Below are positions 33,144 to 41,176 of a stretch of 64,000 nucleotides of DNA, piece after piece. The translations under genes were made by a program, and so were the position numbers. Numbering within the stretch: position 1 is the stretch's first letter; every line of letters starts with the position of its first letter. The DNA is from an uncultured Bacteroidota bacterium. GTDB lineage: Bacteria; Bacteroidota; Bacteroidia; Chitinophagales; Chitinophagaceae. A model generated the notes under the pieces. It was given only the letters and a program-made list of their open reading frames with translations. It was not told the origin of the DNA and did no database searches. The stretch spans positions 21,375 to 85,374 of the forward strand of contig CAIPJS010000002.1 of the NCBI GenBank assembly GCA_903865435.1, read 5' to 3'.

Positions 33144-33791
33144 TTATAAGTCTATATAATTTCTTTTAAGTGCCGTCATCACCATGGCGGTTCTCTGCCT
33201 TACTTTTAATTTTTTAAATATGCGATCGCGATAACCATAAATGGTATGTACACTTTTGTTTAAAGCCCTTGCAATTTCATCATAACTCATATCCTTACTG
33301 CATTGCTGTATAAATAAGATTTCATTCTTTGTTAGGGGAGATCGATTGTAATTAAATTCCTTGATATTTATTTCTCCTAACACATTACTAGTAATCATTT
33401 TTGTTTTGTCTGCTGATAAATTAAATCTTGTTCTGTTGCGCACAGTATACTTTAAATCAATCAAGGGCTCGTCGGTAAAAAATATGCCATGCAGTCCGTT
33501 CTTCATTAAAAAACAAATTGACTTTATAAATTTTGAATCGGACTTTAATAAGATAAATGGGTGATTGCTTTTTGATTTGATGGCTTTAATTACCGTTTGC
33601 AATTGGATGTAATTATATGAATCTGATAATATACATAAATCGGGAATCAATGTACTTGTATGTATAAACCTGCAAAAATCCTCTACACAGCCAGTACTGT
33701 ATTGAACTTTGCATGCTTCTTGTTTTTCAATTGCCAATTGAAATGCACTGCGTGTCGCAATTTTTTCTTCAAGATAAAGGATAGAAAACAT
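33144..33791 (-). CDS. LuxR/NarL-type regulator with degenerate receiver domain
   Basis: 215 residues. The N-terminal half (about 1-125) has receiver-like secondary structure, but key residues differ: the acidic pair is EE (8-9), Ser replaces the phospho-acceptor Asp in PDLCILSDSYN, and the conserved Lys is lost near FFTDEP. The C-terminal half (about 148-212) is a LuxR-type helix-turn-helix: SPLTKNEILFIQQC, MSYDEIARALNKSVHTIYGY, KLKVRQRTAMVM. It probably works without a histidine kinase or binds another signal. It converges on korB. Confidence 0.75.
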   Translation of the reverse strand: MFSILYLEEKIATRSAFQLAIEKQEACKVQYSTGCVEDFCRFIHTSTLIPDLCILSDSYNYIQLQTVIKAIKSKSNHPFILLKSDSKFIKSICFLMKNGLHGIFFTDEPLIDLKYTVRNRTRFNLSADKTKMITSNVLGEINIKEFNYNRSPLTKNEILFIQQCSKDMSYDEIARALNKSVHTIYGYRDRIFKKLKVRQRTAMVMTALKRNYIDL

Positions 33792-33822
33792 AGCTTAATT
33801 GTTTCTACAAATTAAATATAAA

Positions 33823-33850
33823 TTGATTGGAATAAAAACAGGTAGATTTG
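33823..33850 (+). promoter_or_regulatory. Bacteroidota promoter before the Sua5/YciO-family gene
   Basis: TTG at 33823-33825 and TAGATTTG at 33843-33850 are 17 bases apart, matching the -33/-7 pattern; the ATG at 33864 is 13 bases on. Confidence 0.5.
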
Positions 33851-33863
33851 TATCCTACACTTT

Positions 33864-34472
33864 ATGCTAATTAGAATACACCCCGAGAATCCGCAAGCTA
33901 GACAACTTACTATGGTTAAAGCATGTTTAGACGATGGCGGCATCATTGCTTATCCCACGGATACCATTTATGGGCTTGGTTGTTCCATATTACATCATGA
34001 AGCTGTTGAGAAAATTTGTGCTATAAAAAAAGTAGATCCTGAAAAAGCACAATTAAGTTTTATTTGTGCCGATTTAAGTGATTTGAGTGCTTATGCTAAA
34101 AGTATAGACAATGCTTTATACAGAGTTTTGAAAAAAACTTTACCTGGACCCTTTACTTTTATTTTACCCGCCAGCAAACAAGTGCCAAAAATTTTACAAT
34201 CCAAGAAAAAAACAATTGGCTTACGTATACCTAATAATAAAATTGCGCTCTCTATTATTGAAACTTTAGGACATCCTATTTTATCGGCTTCTTTTCCTGG
34301 AGAAAATGTAGAAGACTATACCGATCCTGAAATTATTTATGAAAACTGGAGCAATCAAATTGATATGGTGGTGGATGGAGGCATTGGAGGTATTGTCCCT
34401 TCTACTGTGATTGATTGTACTGCCGACGAATATGTATTACTGCGCCAAGGCCTGGGTGTTTGGGAGTATTAA
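33864..34472 (+). CDS. Sua5/YciO/YrdC-family protein (threonylcarbamoyl-AMP-synthase-like)
   Basis: 202 residues, the length of YciO-type members. GGIIAYPTDTIYGLGCSI (about 26-43), KKVDPEKAQLSFIC and LPGPFTFILPAS, then IGLRIPNN and PSTVIDCT, are the conserved nucleotide and threonine/carbamoyl pocket segments. The KRxx-type sequence is KKVDPEK, more like YciO than TsaC, so its role in tRNA t6A synthesis is likely but not certain. It is preceded by a good -33/-7 promoter. Confidence 0.85.
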   Translation: MLIRIHPENPQARQLTMVKACLDDGGIIAYPTDTIYGLGCSILHHEAVEKICAIKKVDPEKAQLSFICADLSDLSAYAKSIDNALYRVLKKTLPGPFTFILPASKQVPKILQSKKKTIGLRIPNNKIALSIIETLGHPILSASFPGENVEDYTDPEIIYENWSNQIDMVVDGGIGGIVPSTVIDCTADEYVLLRQGLGVWEY

Positions 34473-34565
34473 TACTAATCTGCAATGAATCCTAATTCAA
34501 ATAGGGTAATTAAAAATATCATTATAAAAATAAGACCTACACTTATAGAAATTTGTAATTGAAGT

Positions 34566-35168
34566 TTATAACAAGCTTAGTTGTGCTGGTAGTATCTTAA
34601 AACTTTTTCGATGTTCGAAACATAAACCATATTGGGCAATGGCCGCGCGGTGTGCGGCCGTCCCATATCCTTTATTTTTATCCCAACCATATTGCGGGTA
34701 CTTCTTATGTAATTTTTGCATCCAACTATCACGCGCCGTTTTAGCCAGGATACTGGCTGCGGCTATATTGGCATATAGCCCATCGCCCTTAATGATAGTT
34801 TGATGCGGAATTTTTTTATAGGCATAAAAACGATTACCATCTACTGCAATAAATTTTGCTTTGGGTTTTAATTGGTCCAAGGATAAATGCATGCATTTGA
34901 TGGCTGCCTTTAAAATATTAGAGGCGTCAATTTCTGCAGCCGATTGCCTCGCCACAGCCCATGTAATGGCTGCCTCTTTTATAATAGGTACCAATTCTTC
35001 TCTCTGTTTTTCAGTGAGCTGTTTGCTGTCGTTGAGCATGGGGTGATAAAAATCTTTAGGTAATATCACAGCTGCTGCAAATACAGGCCCAGCATAACAA
35101 CCACGGCCTGCCTCATCGCAGCCGGCTTCTAATAATAAGTCTTGATATTGATTCAGTAGTTTAGGCAA
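34566..35168 (-). CDS. rnhB: ribonuclease HII
   Basis: 200 residues. The signature AGCDEAGRGCYAGPVFAAAV carries the first catalytic Asp18-Glu19; the others are in AVDGNRF and KTARDSWM. GYGTAAHRAAIAQYG and EHRKSF form the substrate-binding end. It removes ribonucleotides from DNA and RNA-DNA hybrids. It is alone, transcribed opposite to its neighbours; 217 bases up to the heme A synthase gene contain only that gene's promoter. Confidence 0.96.
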   Translation of the reverse strand: MPKLLNQYQDLLLEAGCDEAGRGCYAGPVFAAAVILPKDFYHPMLNDSKQLTEKQREELVPIIKEAAITWAVARQSAAEIDASNILKAAIKCMHLSLDQLKPKAKFIAVDGNRFYAYKKIPHQTIIKGDGLYANIAAASILAKTARDSWMQKLHKKYPQYGWDKNKGYGTAAHRAAIAQYGLCFEHRKSFKILPAQLSLL

Positions 35169-35343
35169 GTTATATGATGAAGTGTAATCTTATGGTTTAT
35201 GTATAGTGTTTCTAAGGGGTATATCAAGTGTTATCTATATTTTAAAAATTGTTCAGTTTTGCTTTAAAGTATTGCTGTAAAATTGAAACATATTGAGCAG
35301 AAACCAAAATCAATCTATAATAAAGCAAAACCAATCTCGCTTC

Positions 35344-35368
35344 TTTGTTTGATTCCTTTGTACCTTTG
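35344..35368 (+). promoter_or_regulatory. Bacteroidota promoter before the heme A synthase gene
   Basis: TTTG (35344-35347) and TACCTTTG (35361-35368). The -7 element is 17 bases before the GTG at 35386, which supports that GTG as start. Confidence 0.5.
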
Positions 35369-35385
35369 TAGCCTAAATTAAAGCC

Positions 35386-36459
35386 GTGGATTTGAACGAT
35401 CATAAATCAAAAAAAGTAGCCAATTGGCTATTAGTAGGGGTGATCATGACGGTGATTCAAATTGCCTTAGGCGGCATTACGCGTTTAACAGGATCTGGCC
35501 TTTCTATTACGGAGTGGGATGTAGTCACAGGGTCCTTGCCTCCTATGAGTGAAAGCGCATGGCAAATCTTATTTGAGAAGTATAAAACCACGCCTCAATT
35601 TCAATTACTCAATTTTGATTTTACCATTAGTAACTTTAAGTTCATCTTTTTTTGGGAATGGTTTCACCGTTTATGGGCGCGCAGCATTGGCTTGGTATTT
35701 GCTTTTGGTTTTATTTATTTTTTAGTGAAAAAATATTTTCAACCTAGAATGATCAAACCTTTACTCATTTTATTTTTATTAGGTGCTATGCAAGGAGCCA
35801 TTGGTTGGATTATGGTGGCAAGTGGTTTAGAAGGTGATGCTGTTTATGTAAAGCCTACGCGTTTGGCACTTCATTTTATTTTTGCATTAGGATTACTTTG
35901 TTATACTTATTGGTTTGCCTTATCGCTAACAGTACAACCCATACGTAGAAATTCGGGCAATCAGGATGCAAGTAATAAAATAAGTACCATTCGAAATTTT
36001 GCTTGGCTTATTTTATTGATTTTATTTTTTCAATTAATATATGGGGCTTTAATGGCAGGCCATAAGGCTGCTAATGTAGCAAGCACCTGGCCCACCATTA
36101 ATGGAGAGTGGATGCCTTCGAGTTTAATACAGGGTAGTAACTTTTTTTTGAATGCCATTAACAATACTATTTGGATTCATTTTGTACATAGAGGACTTGC
36201 TTATATATTATTAGCGCTCATTATAGTTTGGAGCCTGCGTTTATTAAAATTACAAGGCAATCCATTTTGGGTGCGTGCTAGAATTGCCCCTGTTTTGTTG
36301 GTGTTCATACAAGTTCTTTTAGGTATTTTTACAGTGTTATCCAGTGTACATATCATTCCGGGTGTTTGGGCTGGCTTTGAGTGGTTGGCGCAATTGCATC
36401 AGTTGGTGGGAATGCTTTTATTATTGTCGGTCATCAATATATTGTACGCTACTAAATAA
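35386..36459 (+). CDS. ctaA: heme A synthase (COX15/CtaA family)
   Basis: 357 residues starting at GTG; no in-frame ATG is better placed and a promoter lies just upstream. Eight membrane helices are visible. Heme-ligand histidines and family segments: GGITRLTGSGLSITEWDVVTGSLPP, WEWFHRLWAR, RLALHF, FVHRGLAYI and LHQLVGM. It oxidises heme O to heme A for aa3-type cytochrome oxidase in the inner membrane. PdxH follows after eight bases in the same transcript. Confidence 0.93.
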   Translation: MDLNDHKSKKVANWLLVGVIMTVIQIALGGITRLTGSGLSITEWDVVTGSLPPMSESAWQILFEKYKTTPQFQLLNFDFTISNFKFIFFWEWFHRLWARSIGLVFAFGFIYFLVKKYFQPRMIKPLLILFLLGAMQGAIGWIMVASGLEGDAVYVKPTRLALHFIFALGLLCYTYWFALSLTVQPIRRNSGNQDASNKISTIRNFAWLILLILFFQLIYGALMAGHKAANVASTWPTINGEWMPSSLIQGSNFFLNAINNTIWIHFVHRGLAYILLALIIVWSLRLLKLQGNPFWVRARIAPVLLVFIQVLLGIFTVLSSVHIIPGVWAGFEWLAQLHQLVGMLLLLSVINILYATK

Positions 36460-36466
36460 TTAATGT

Positions 36467-37108
36467 ATGCAAAAAGATATTGCTTCTATACGCCGCGATT
36501 ATCAAATGGCTTCCTTAGATGAAGCAGCTAGCGCAGCCAATCCCATGGATCAGTTCACACATTGGTGGGAAGAGGCGACTACTAGTAATATCGATGAAGT
36601 CAATGCCTTTGTACTTTCCACTGTTGATGCTAACCGCGCTCCTGCGTCGCGCGTAGTACTTCTCAAAGGCTACACCCCTGAAGGTTTTATTTTCTTTACC
36701 AACTACGATAGCGATAAAGGCAAAGAGATAGCTGCTAACCCTAATGTAGCCATGAATTTTTTCTGGAAAGAATTAGAGCGTCAAGTGCGTATTACTGGAA
36801 CGATTAAAAAAATAAGCTCAGAAGAATCTGCTGAATACTTTCATTCACGCCCCTTGGGAAGTCAAGTAGGGGCTTGGGCTTCACCACAAAGTCAGGTAAT
36901 TTCGAATAGAGCATTTCTTGAAAAAAACTTTACTGAACAAACAGAAAAATATAAAGAAGGAACCGTACCCTTACCTCCACATTGGGGTGGTTATATCGTA
37001 CATCCAACGCAGGTTGAATTTTGGCAAGGTCGCAGTTCACGCTTGCACGATCGTATTCGTTATCGTTTTGAAAACCATCAATGGACGAAAGTTAGATTAG
37101 CGCCTTAG
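36467..37108 (+). CDS. pdxH: pyridoxamine/pyridoxine 5'-phosphate oxidase
   Basis: 213 residues, full length. RRDYQMASLDEA, ASRVVLLKGYTPEGFIFFTNYDSDKG (FMN contacts), RQVRITGTIKK, YFHSRPLGSQVGAWAS and the C-terminal FWQGRSSRLHDRIRY are all conserved in PdxH. It makes pyridoxal 5'-phosphate with FMN and O2. It lies eight bases after the heme A synthase gene, so the two are co-transcribed. Confidence 0.97.
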   Translation: MQKDIASIRRDYQMASLDEAASAANPMDQFTHWWEEATTSNIDEVNAFVLSTVDANRAPASRVVLLKGYTPEGFIFFTNYDSDKGKEIAANPNVAMNFFWKELERQVRITGTIKKISSEESAEYFHSRPLGSQVGAWASPQSQVISNRAFLEKNFTEQTEKYKEGTVPLPPHWGGYIVHPTQVEFWQGRSSRLHDRIRYRFENHQWTKVRLAP

Positions 37109-37127
37109 GGTATTATATCTTTATTAG

Positions 37128-37706
37128 TTAGACATTATCTCCTTTTATAAAGCCAATTCTAGTTCTATTATCCCATTTATTTTTTGCAACTGTTTCATCC
37201 ATTATATTTTCAATGGCATCATATATTTGATTCAATTGTGCATCGTAGCCACTTAATCTATCTTTTATAAGATCAAGCTGTAGTTTAAAATCAGATTTAA
37301 TTAATAGAATTCTTCTAAGCTCCACAAAAGCGCGCATGATAGCAATATTCATTTGTATTGCTTTATCTGAGTTAATAATGCCACTCATCATTGCTACACC
37401 CTGCTCCGTGAAGGCGTTTGGTAAATATCGATTCCCACCCCAGGACTCCAAACTTGAGGTCACAATTTGTGACCTCAAGTTTGGAGTGAGCTCATTAACC
37501 TGTTTCTTTTGTAATCTTAATAGCTCTAATTCTTCTTTTGTTAATTGAAACATAAAATCAAGTGGAAATCGTTTAATATTTCTATTTACAGCTTGATTTA
37601 ACACTTTTGTTTCTATTTCATATAAAAAAGCAATATCCTTGTCTAGTATTACTCTTTGTCCACGTATCTGATAAATCCTATTTTGAACACTTTGTATAAT
37701 TTCCAT
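37128..37706 (-). CDS. ORF6N-domain DNA-binding protein with palindromic insertion
   Basis: 192 residues. The ORF6N domain spans about 8-120: IYQIRGQRVILDKDIAFLYE, NRNIKRFPLDFMFQLT, GGNRYLPNAFTEQGVAMMS. A coiled region follows. Such proteins are common, often mobile, in Bacteroidota genomes and derive from phage antirepressor-like genes; their role here is unknown. Residues 74-88 (TPNLRSQIVTSSLES) are encoded by a 43-base palindrome and look like an in-frame insertion between two conserved parts. No other phage gene is nearby. Confidence 0.85.
   Translation of the reverse strand: MEIIQSVQNRIYQIRGQRVILDKDIAFLYEIETKVLNQAVNRNIKRFPLDFMFQLTKEELELLRLQKKQVNELTPNLRSQIVTSSLESWGGNRYLPNAFTEQGVAMMSGIINSDKAIQMNIAIMRAFVELRRILLIKSDFKLQLDLIKDRLSGYDAQLNQIYDAIENIMDETVAKNKWDNRTRIGFIKGDNV
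37445..37487. repeat. 43-base perfect palindrome inside the ORF6N gene
   Basis: Arm 1 (37445-37465, starting ACTCCAAACTTGAGG) is the exact reverse complement of arm 2 (37467-37487, ending TCAAGTTTGGAGT), with a single T between. Both DNA cruciform and mRNA hairpin are possible. It keeps the reading frame open on the coding strand. Confidence 0.95.
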
Positions 37707-37830
37707 TTGCTTAAATTTTTAAGCCGGAAAATTAAAAGAAGAAATCTGTAAATTAATCTAAAGTTATTCGTTCGGAAATTTTCTCAATGTTAATATCAAA
37801 TACTTAGTTCTCCAAGAAACTTTAATTATA

Positions 37831-37865
37831 AAAAAAGTCCCTCCGAATTATCGAAGGGACTTTTT
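37831..37865 (-). terminator. intrinsic terminator after the transketolase C-terminal subunit gene
   Basis: AAAAAGTCCCT and AGGGACTTTTT form an 11-base stem with a 12-base loop, 21 bases past the minus-strand stop at 37887; T-runs exist on both sides. Confidence 0.85.
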
Positions 37866-37886
37866 ATTTTATAACTCTTTAAGTAA

Positions 37887-38852
37887 TTACTTCTTCCTTG
37901 CAAGCACTTTCTTCGCTGCTTCTACAATATTCGGTGTATCTAATCCGTACTTCGCTAATAATTGATTTGGTGTGCCACTTTCTCCAAATGTATCTTTCGT
38001 TCCTACATATTCAATAGGAATAGGGCAATGTGTTGCTGCCACTTGTGCAATGCAATCGCCCATACCACCAATAATATTATGCTCTTCGCAAGTGACTGCG
38101 CAGCCTGTTTTTGAAATACTTTCTACAATAGCTGCAACATCTAAAGGTTTAATGGTATGTATATTAATGACTTCAACACTTACACCGGTTGCTTCCAAAA
38201 TTTTACCTGCTTCAATAGCCTTCCAAACTAAGTGACCACAAGCAAACAAAGTAATGTCTTTACCATCACTTAATTTTTGTGCTTTACTAATTACAAAATC
38301 AGAGCCATCTTCCTTGGTGAAATTTGGCCACTTCGGTCTTCCAAAACGTAAGTACACCGGACCATGATAATTAGCAATCGCCTTGGTGGCAGCCTTGGTT
38401 TGGTTAAAGTCACATGGTACTACCACGGTCATGCCAGGTAGCATTTTCATCAGTCCAATGTCTTCTAATATTTGATGGGTGGCACCATCTTCTCCTAAAG
38501 TTAAACCTGCATGCGATGCACAAATTTTTACATTTTTATCGGAGTAAGCAACACTTTGTCTAATTTGATCATACACTCTACCTGTACTAAAATTCGCGAA
38601 GGTAGTCGTGTAAGGAATTTTGCCACCAATGGTTAAACCCGCTGCCATACTAATCATATTGGCTTCTGCAATGCCTACTTCTATAAAACGATCTGGAAAT
38701 TCTTTTATAAAGGGTCCTAATTTAAATGAACCTGCTAAGTCGGCAGTAAGTACAACTACTTCACTATTTTCTTTAGCCAATTCATGAATGCCTTCGCCAA
38801 ATCCAGCTCTGGTTTCTTTTTCATTTAAGGCTACAATGTCTTTTACGTTCAT
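37887..38852 (-). CDS. transketolase C-terminal subunit (split transketolase)
   Basis: 321 residues, covering only the pyrimidine-binding and C-terminal domains of transketolase: DRFIEVGIAEANMISMAAGL with the TPP-activating Glu, TTFANFSTGRVYDQIRQSVAY, ASHAGLTLGEDGATHQ, and the C-terminal CEEHNIIGGMG. It transfers ketol groups in the pentose phosphate pathway together with a separate N-terminal (TPP-phosphate-binding) subunit. That N-half is normally the next gene upstream in split systems, but here CarB-N is upstream, 47 bases away. Confidence 0.9.
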   Translation of the reverse strand: MNVKDIVALNEKETRAGFGEGIHELAKENSEVVVLTADLAGSFKLGPFIKEFPDRFIEVGIAEANMISMAAGLTIGGKIPYTTTFANFSTGRVYDQIRQSVAYSDKNVKICASHAGLTLGEDGATHQILEDIGLMKMLPGMTVVVPCDFNQTKAATKAIANYHGPVYLRFGRPKWPNFTKEDGSDFVISKAQKLSDGKDITLFACGHLVWKAIEAGKILEATGVSVEVINIHTIKPLDVAAIVESISKTGCAVTCEEHNIIGGMGDCIAQVAATHCPIPIEYVGTKDTFGESGTPNQLLAKYGLDTPNIVEAAKKVLARKK

Positions 38853-38899
38853 AGTATTTAGTTTTCTTTAATTAGTTGTATAGAATTCGATGGGTTGAA

Positions 38900-40546
38900 T
38901 TAATTTTCAAAGGTGGAATAAAAATAGGGGGTCTTGGCTTCAAATTCGGCGCTACAAGTATCTACCATTTTGTAAACCCTTGTAATACCCCAAGCCTTTC
39001 TTTTTTCATAGACCGCATCGTCGTTCGTATTGCCCGTTAATAGTTTAGCAATTTGCATATCGCTAAAACCATGTTGCTTGGCTTCTTTCATTAATTCTAT
39101 GGTAATCGTTTCAAGAGAATGCTTCATTAATTCTTTTTCAACATTGCAGATAATTCTTATTTGGTATAAAAACCAGTTGTCAATGCCCGTGGCTGCTGCA
39201 ATGGAACGCACCGTAGATCCTTGCATCAATGCATCTTTAATTCTAAAGATGCGATCCCATTTTGGAACTTTTATATATTCCATTAGCTCCTCATTCTTCA
39301 TTAAACTCTTTCCATAATAGCCTAAACCAATGGCTTCATTCTCTAAACTTTGACAAGCTTTTTGAATGGCTTCCGTAAAGCTTCTTCCAATGGCCATTAC
39401 TTCTCCCACACTTTTCATTTGTAATCCTAAAGTATCGTTGGCGCCTTTGAACTTATCAAAATTCCATCTTGGCATTTTTACAATCACATAATCTAATGCG
39501 GGTTCAAAGTAGGCAGAAGTAGTTTGCGTGATTTGATTTTTTAATTCATCTAATCTATAACCAATGGCTAGTTTCGCTGCAATTTTTGCAATAGGGTAAC
39601 CAGTGGCTTTTGATGCAAGTGCAGAGGAACGTGATACCCTTGGATTAATTTCCACTGCAATTAATTCTTCAGTTACTGGGTTTTGTGCAAACTGTACATT
39701 ACATCCTCCTGCAAAATTTCCTAAACTACGCATCATGAGCATGGCTTTGTTACGCATGTCTTGGAAAGAAGTGTCGCTCAAAGTCATGGCAGGCGCTACG
39801 GTGATAGAATCTCCTGTATGCACTCCCATGGGGTCCAAGTTTTCTACGGTACATATAATGACTACGTTATCGGCTTGGTCTCTTAATAATTCTAATTCAT
39901 ATTCTTTCCAACCTAATACTGCTTTCTCTACTAACACTTCGTGAATAGGAGAGGCTTTCAAACCTTTTTCTAATGCTGCATCTAATTCAGATGCGTCGTG
40001 CACAAATCCTCCACCGGTTCCACCTAAGGTGAAGGATGGACGTATAACCAATGGAAAACCGATTACTTGTGCAAATTCTTTTCCTTCTAAAAAACTATTG
40101 GCTACTCTACTGGGTGCAACAGCTACTCCAATTTTTACCATCAATTGTCTGAACTGCTCTCTATCTTCTGCTAAATCAATGGCTGCTACATCCACACCAA
40201 TCATTCTACAATTGTATTGTTTCCATAAACCAATTTCATCTGCTTCCTTACATAAGTTTAATGCAGTTTGTCCGCCCATCGTAGGAAGCACGGCATCAAT
40301 TTGATTTTCTTGTAAAATTTGTTCAATGCTTTCAATGGTCAATGGCAATAAATAAACTTTATCTGCCATCATGGGGTCGGTCATGATCGTAGCCGGATTG
40401 CTATTAATGAGGATGACCTTGATACCTTCCTCTCTTAAAGAACGGGCTGCTTGTGACCCAGAGTAATCAAATTCGCAGGCTTGACCAATAATAATGGGTC
40501 CAGAACCTACAATTAATATCGTTTTTAAGGAATTGTCTTTTGGCAT
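38900..40546 (-). CDS. carB: carbamoyl-phosphate synthase large chain, N-terminal half only (split CarB)
   Basis: With the ATG at 40546 (MPKDNSLKTILIVGSGP) the protein is 548 residues; a start at 40618 would lie beyond the promoter-like element. It covers the first ATP-grasp (carboxyphosphate) unit, with GQACEFDYSGSQA, LPTMGGQTALNL, RPSFTLGGTGGG and EINPRVSRSSALASKATGYP, and the oligomerisation domain ending KTPYFYSTFEN. In full-length CarB this point is the domain boundary near residue 553. The second ATP-grasp and allosteric parts are absent and not in the following 47 bases, so this is a cleanly split gene rather than a frameshift; the C-half must be elsewhere. Confidence 0.88.
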   Translation of the reverse strand: MPKDNSLKTILIVGSGPIIIGQACEFDYSGSQAARSLREEGIKVILINSNPATIMTDPMMADKVYLLPLTIESIEQILQENQIDAVLPTMGGQTALNLCKEADEIGLWKQYNCRMIGVDVAAIDLAEDREQFRQLMVKIGVAVAPSRVANSFLEGKEFAQVIGFPLVIRPSFTLGGTGGGFVHDASELDAALEKGLKASPIHEVLVEKAVLGWKEYELELLRDQADNVVIICTVENLDPMGVHTGDSITVAPAMTLSDTSFQDMRNKAMLMMRSLGNFAGGCNVQFAQNPVTEELIAVEINPRVSRSSALASKATGYPIAKIAAKLAIGYRLDELKNQITQTTSAYFEPALDYVIVKMPRWNFDKFKGANDTLGLQMKSVGEVMAIGRSFTEAIQKACQSLENEAIGLGYYGKSLMKNEELMEYIKVPKWDRIFRIKDALMQGSTVRSIAAATGIDNWFLYQIRIICNVEKELMKHSLETITIELMKEAKQHGFSDMQIAKLLTGNTNDDAVYEKRKAWGITRVYKMVDTCSAEFEAKTPYFYSTFEN

Positions 40547-40552
40547 GGCGTA

Positions 40553-40560
40553 CAAAAATA
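40553..40560 (-). promoter_or_regulatory. -7 element before the split carB
   Basis: On the minus strand TATTTTTG fits TAnnTTTG and ends six bases before the ATG at 40546. It supports this start over the longer one. Confidence 0.4.
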
Positions 40561-40661
40561 TAAATTGCGCAAACCTACTAAAATTTGCCCGAATTTGCCC
40601 TATTTTAAGCCTAAACATTTTTGTCCTTTTTAAATGCTATCTTCACCGCCAATTCAAGTAT

Positions 40662-41126
40662 ATGGCAGTTATTAAAGAAGGTTCCAAAGCACCCGCCTTT
40701 AAAGGCGTTGATCAGCATGGCAATACAGTTTCTATAGCCGATTTTAAGGGCAAAAAGCTTGTCCTTTATTTTTACCCAAAAGACGACACACCAGGATGTA
40801 CCGCCCAGGCTTGTAACTTGCGCGATAATTATAAAGCCCTGCAAAAGAAAGGTTTGCAAATTTTAGGCATCAGTGTGGACTCGGTGAAGTCGCATGAGAA
40901 GTTTATTGCTAAGTACGATTTACCTTTTTCTTTAATTGCAGATGAGGACAAGAAAATTGTAGACAAATACAATTTATGGGGCCAGAAGAAATTCATGGGC
41001 CGCACTTATATGGGTACTACCCGTACCACTTTTTTGATTGATGAAGCGGGAATGGTTAGACATATTATTGATAAGCCCGACACCAAGGACCACACTAAAG
41101 AAATTTTAGCCATTAGTGGTTGGTAA
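40662..41126 (+). CDS. bcp: thioredoxin-dependent peroxiredoxin (Bcp)
   Basis: 154 residues from the ATG at 40662; the longer frame upstream runs through the carB promoter region. Atypical two-Cys peroxiredoxin: YFYPKDDTPGCTAQACNLRD with peroxidatic Cys46 and resolving Cys51, then GISVDSVKSHEKF and MGTTRTTFLID. It reduces hydrogen peroxide and organic peroxides in the cytoplasm. Divergent from split carB. Confidence 0.93.
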   Translation: MAVIKEGSKAPAFKGVDQHGNTVSIADFKGKKLVLYFYPKDDTPGCTAQACNLRDNYKALQKKGLQILGISVDSVKSHEKFIAKYDLPFSLIADEDKKIVDKYNLWGQKKFMGRTYMGTTRTTFLIDEAGMVRHIIDKPDTKDHTKEILAISGW

Positions 41127-41176
41127 TCATTAAACTATTTCAATAAATTGCAATCCTAATTATAATATAGCTAGGC

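Noticed and set aside
37128..37706. Prophage remnant around the ORF6N gene
   Set aside because: Flanking genes are pdxH and transketolase; no integrase, capsid, lysis or att-like repeat was seen.
38853..38899. Frameshift hypothesis for the short CarB
   Set aside because: The 47 bases after the stop and the next gene contain no second-half CarB sequence in any frame, and the stop is exactly at a domain boundary.
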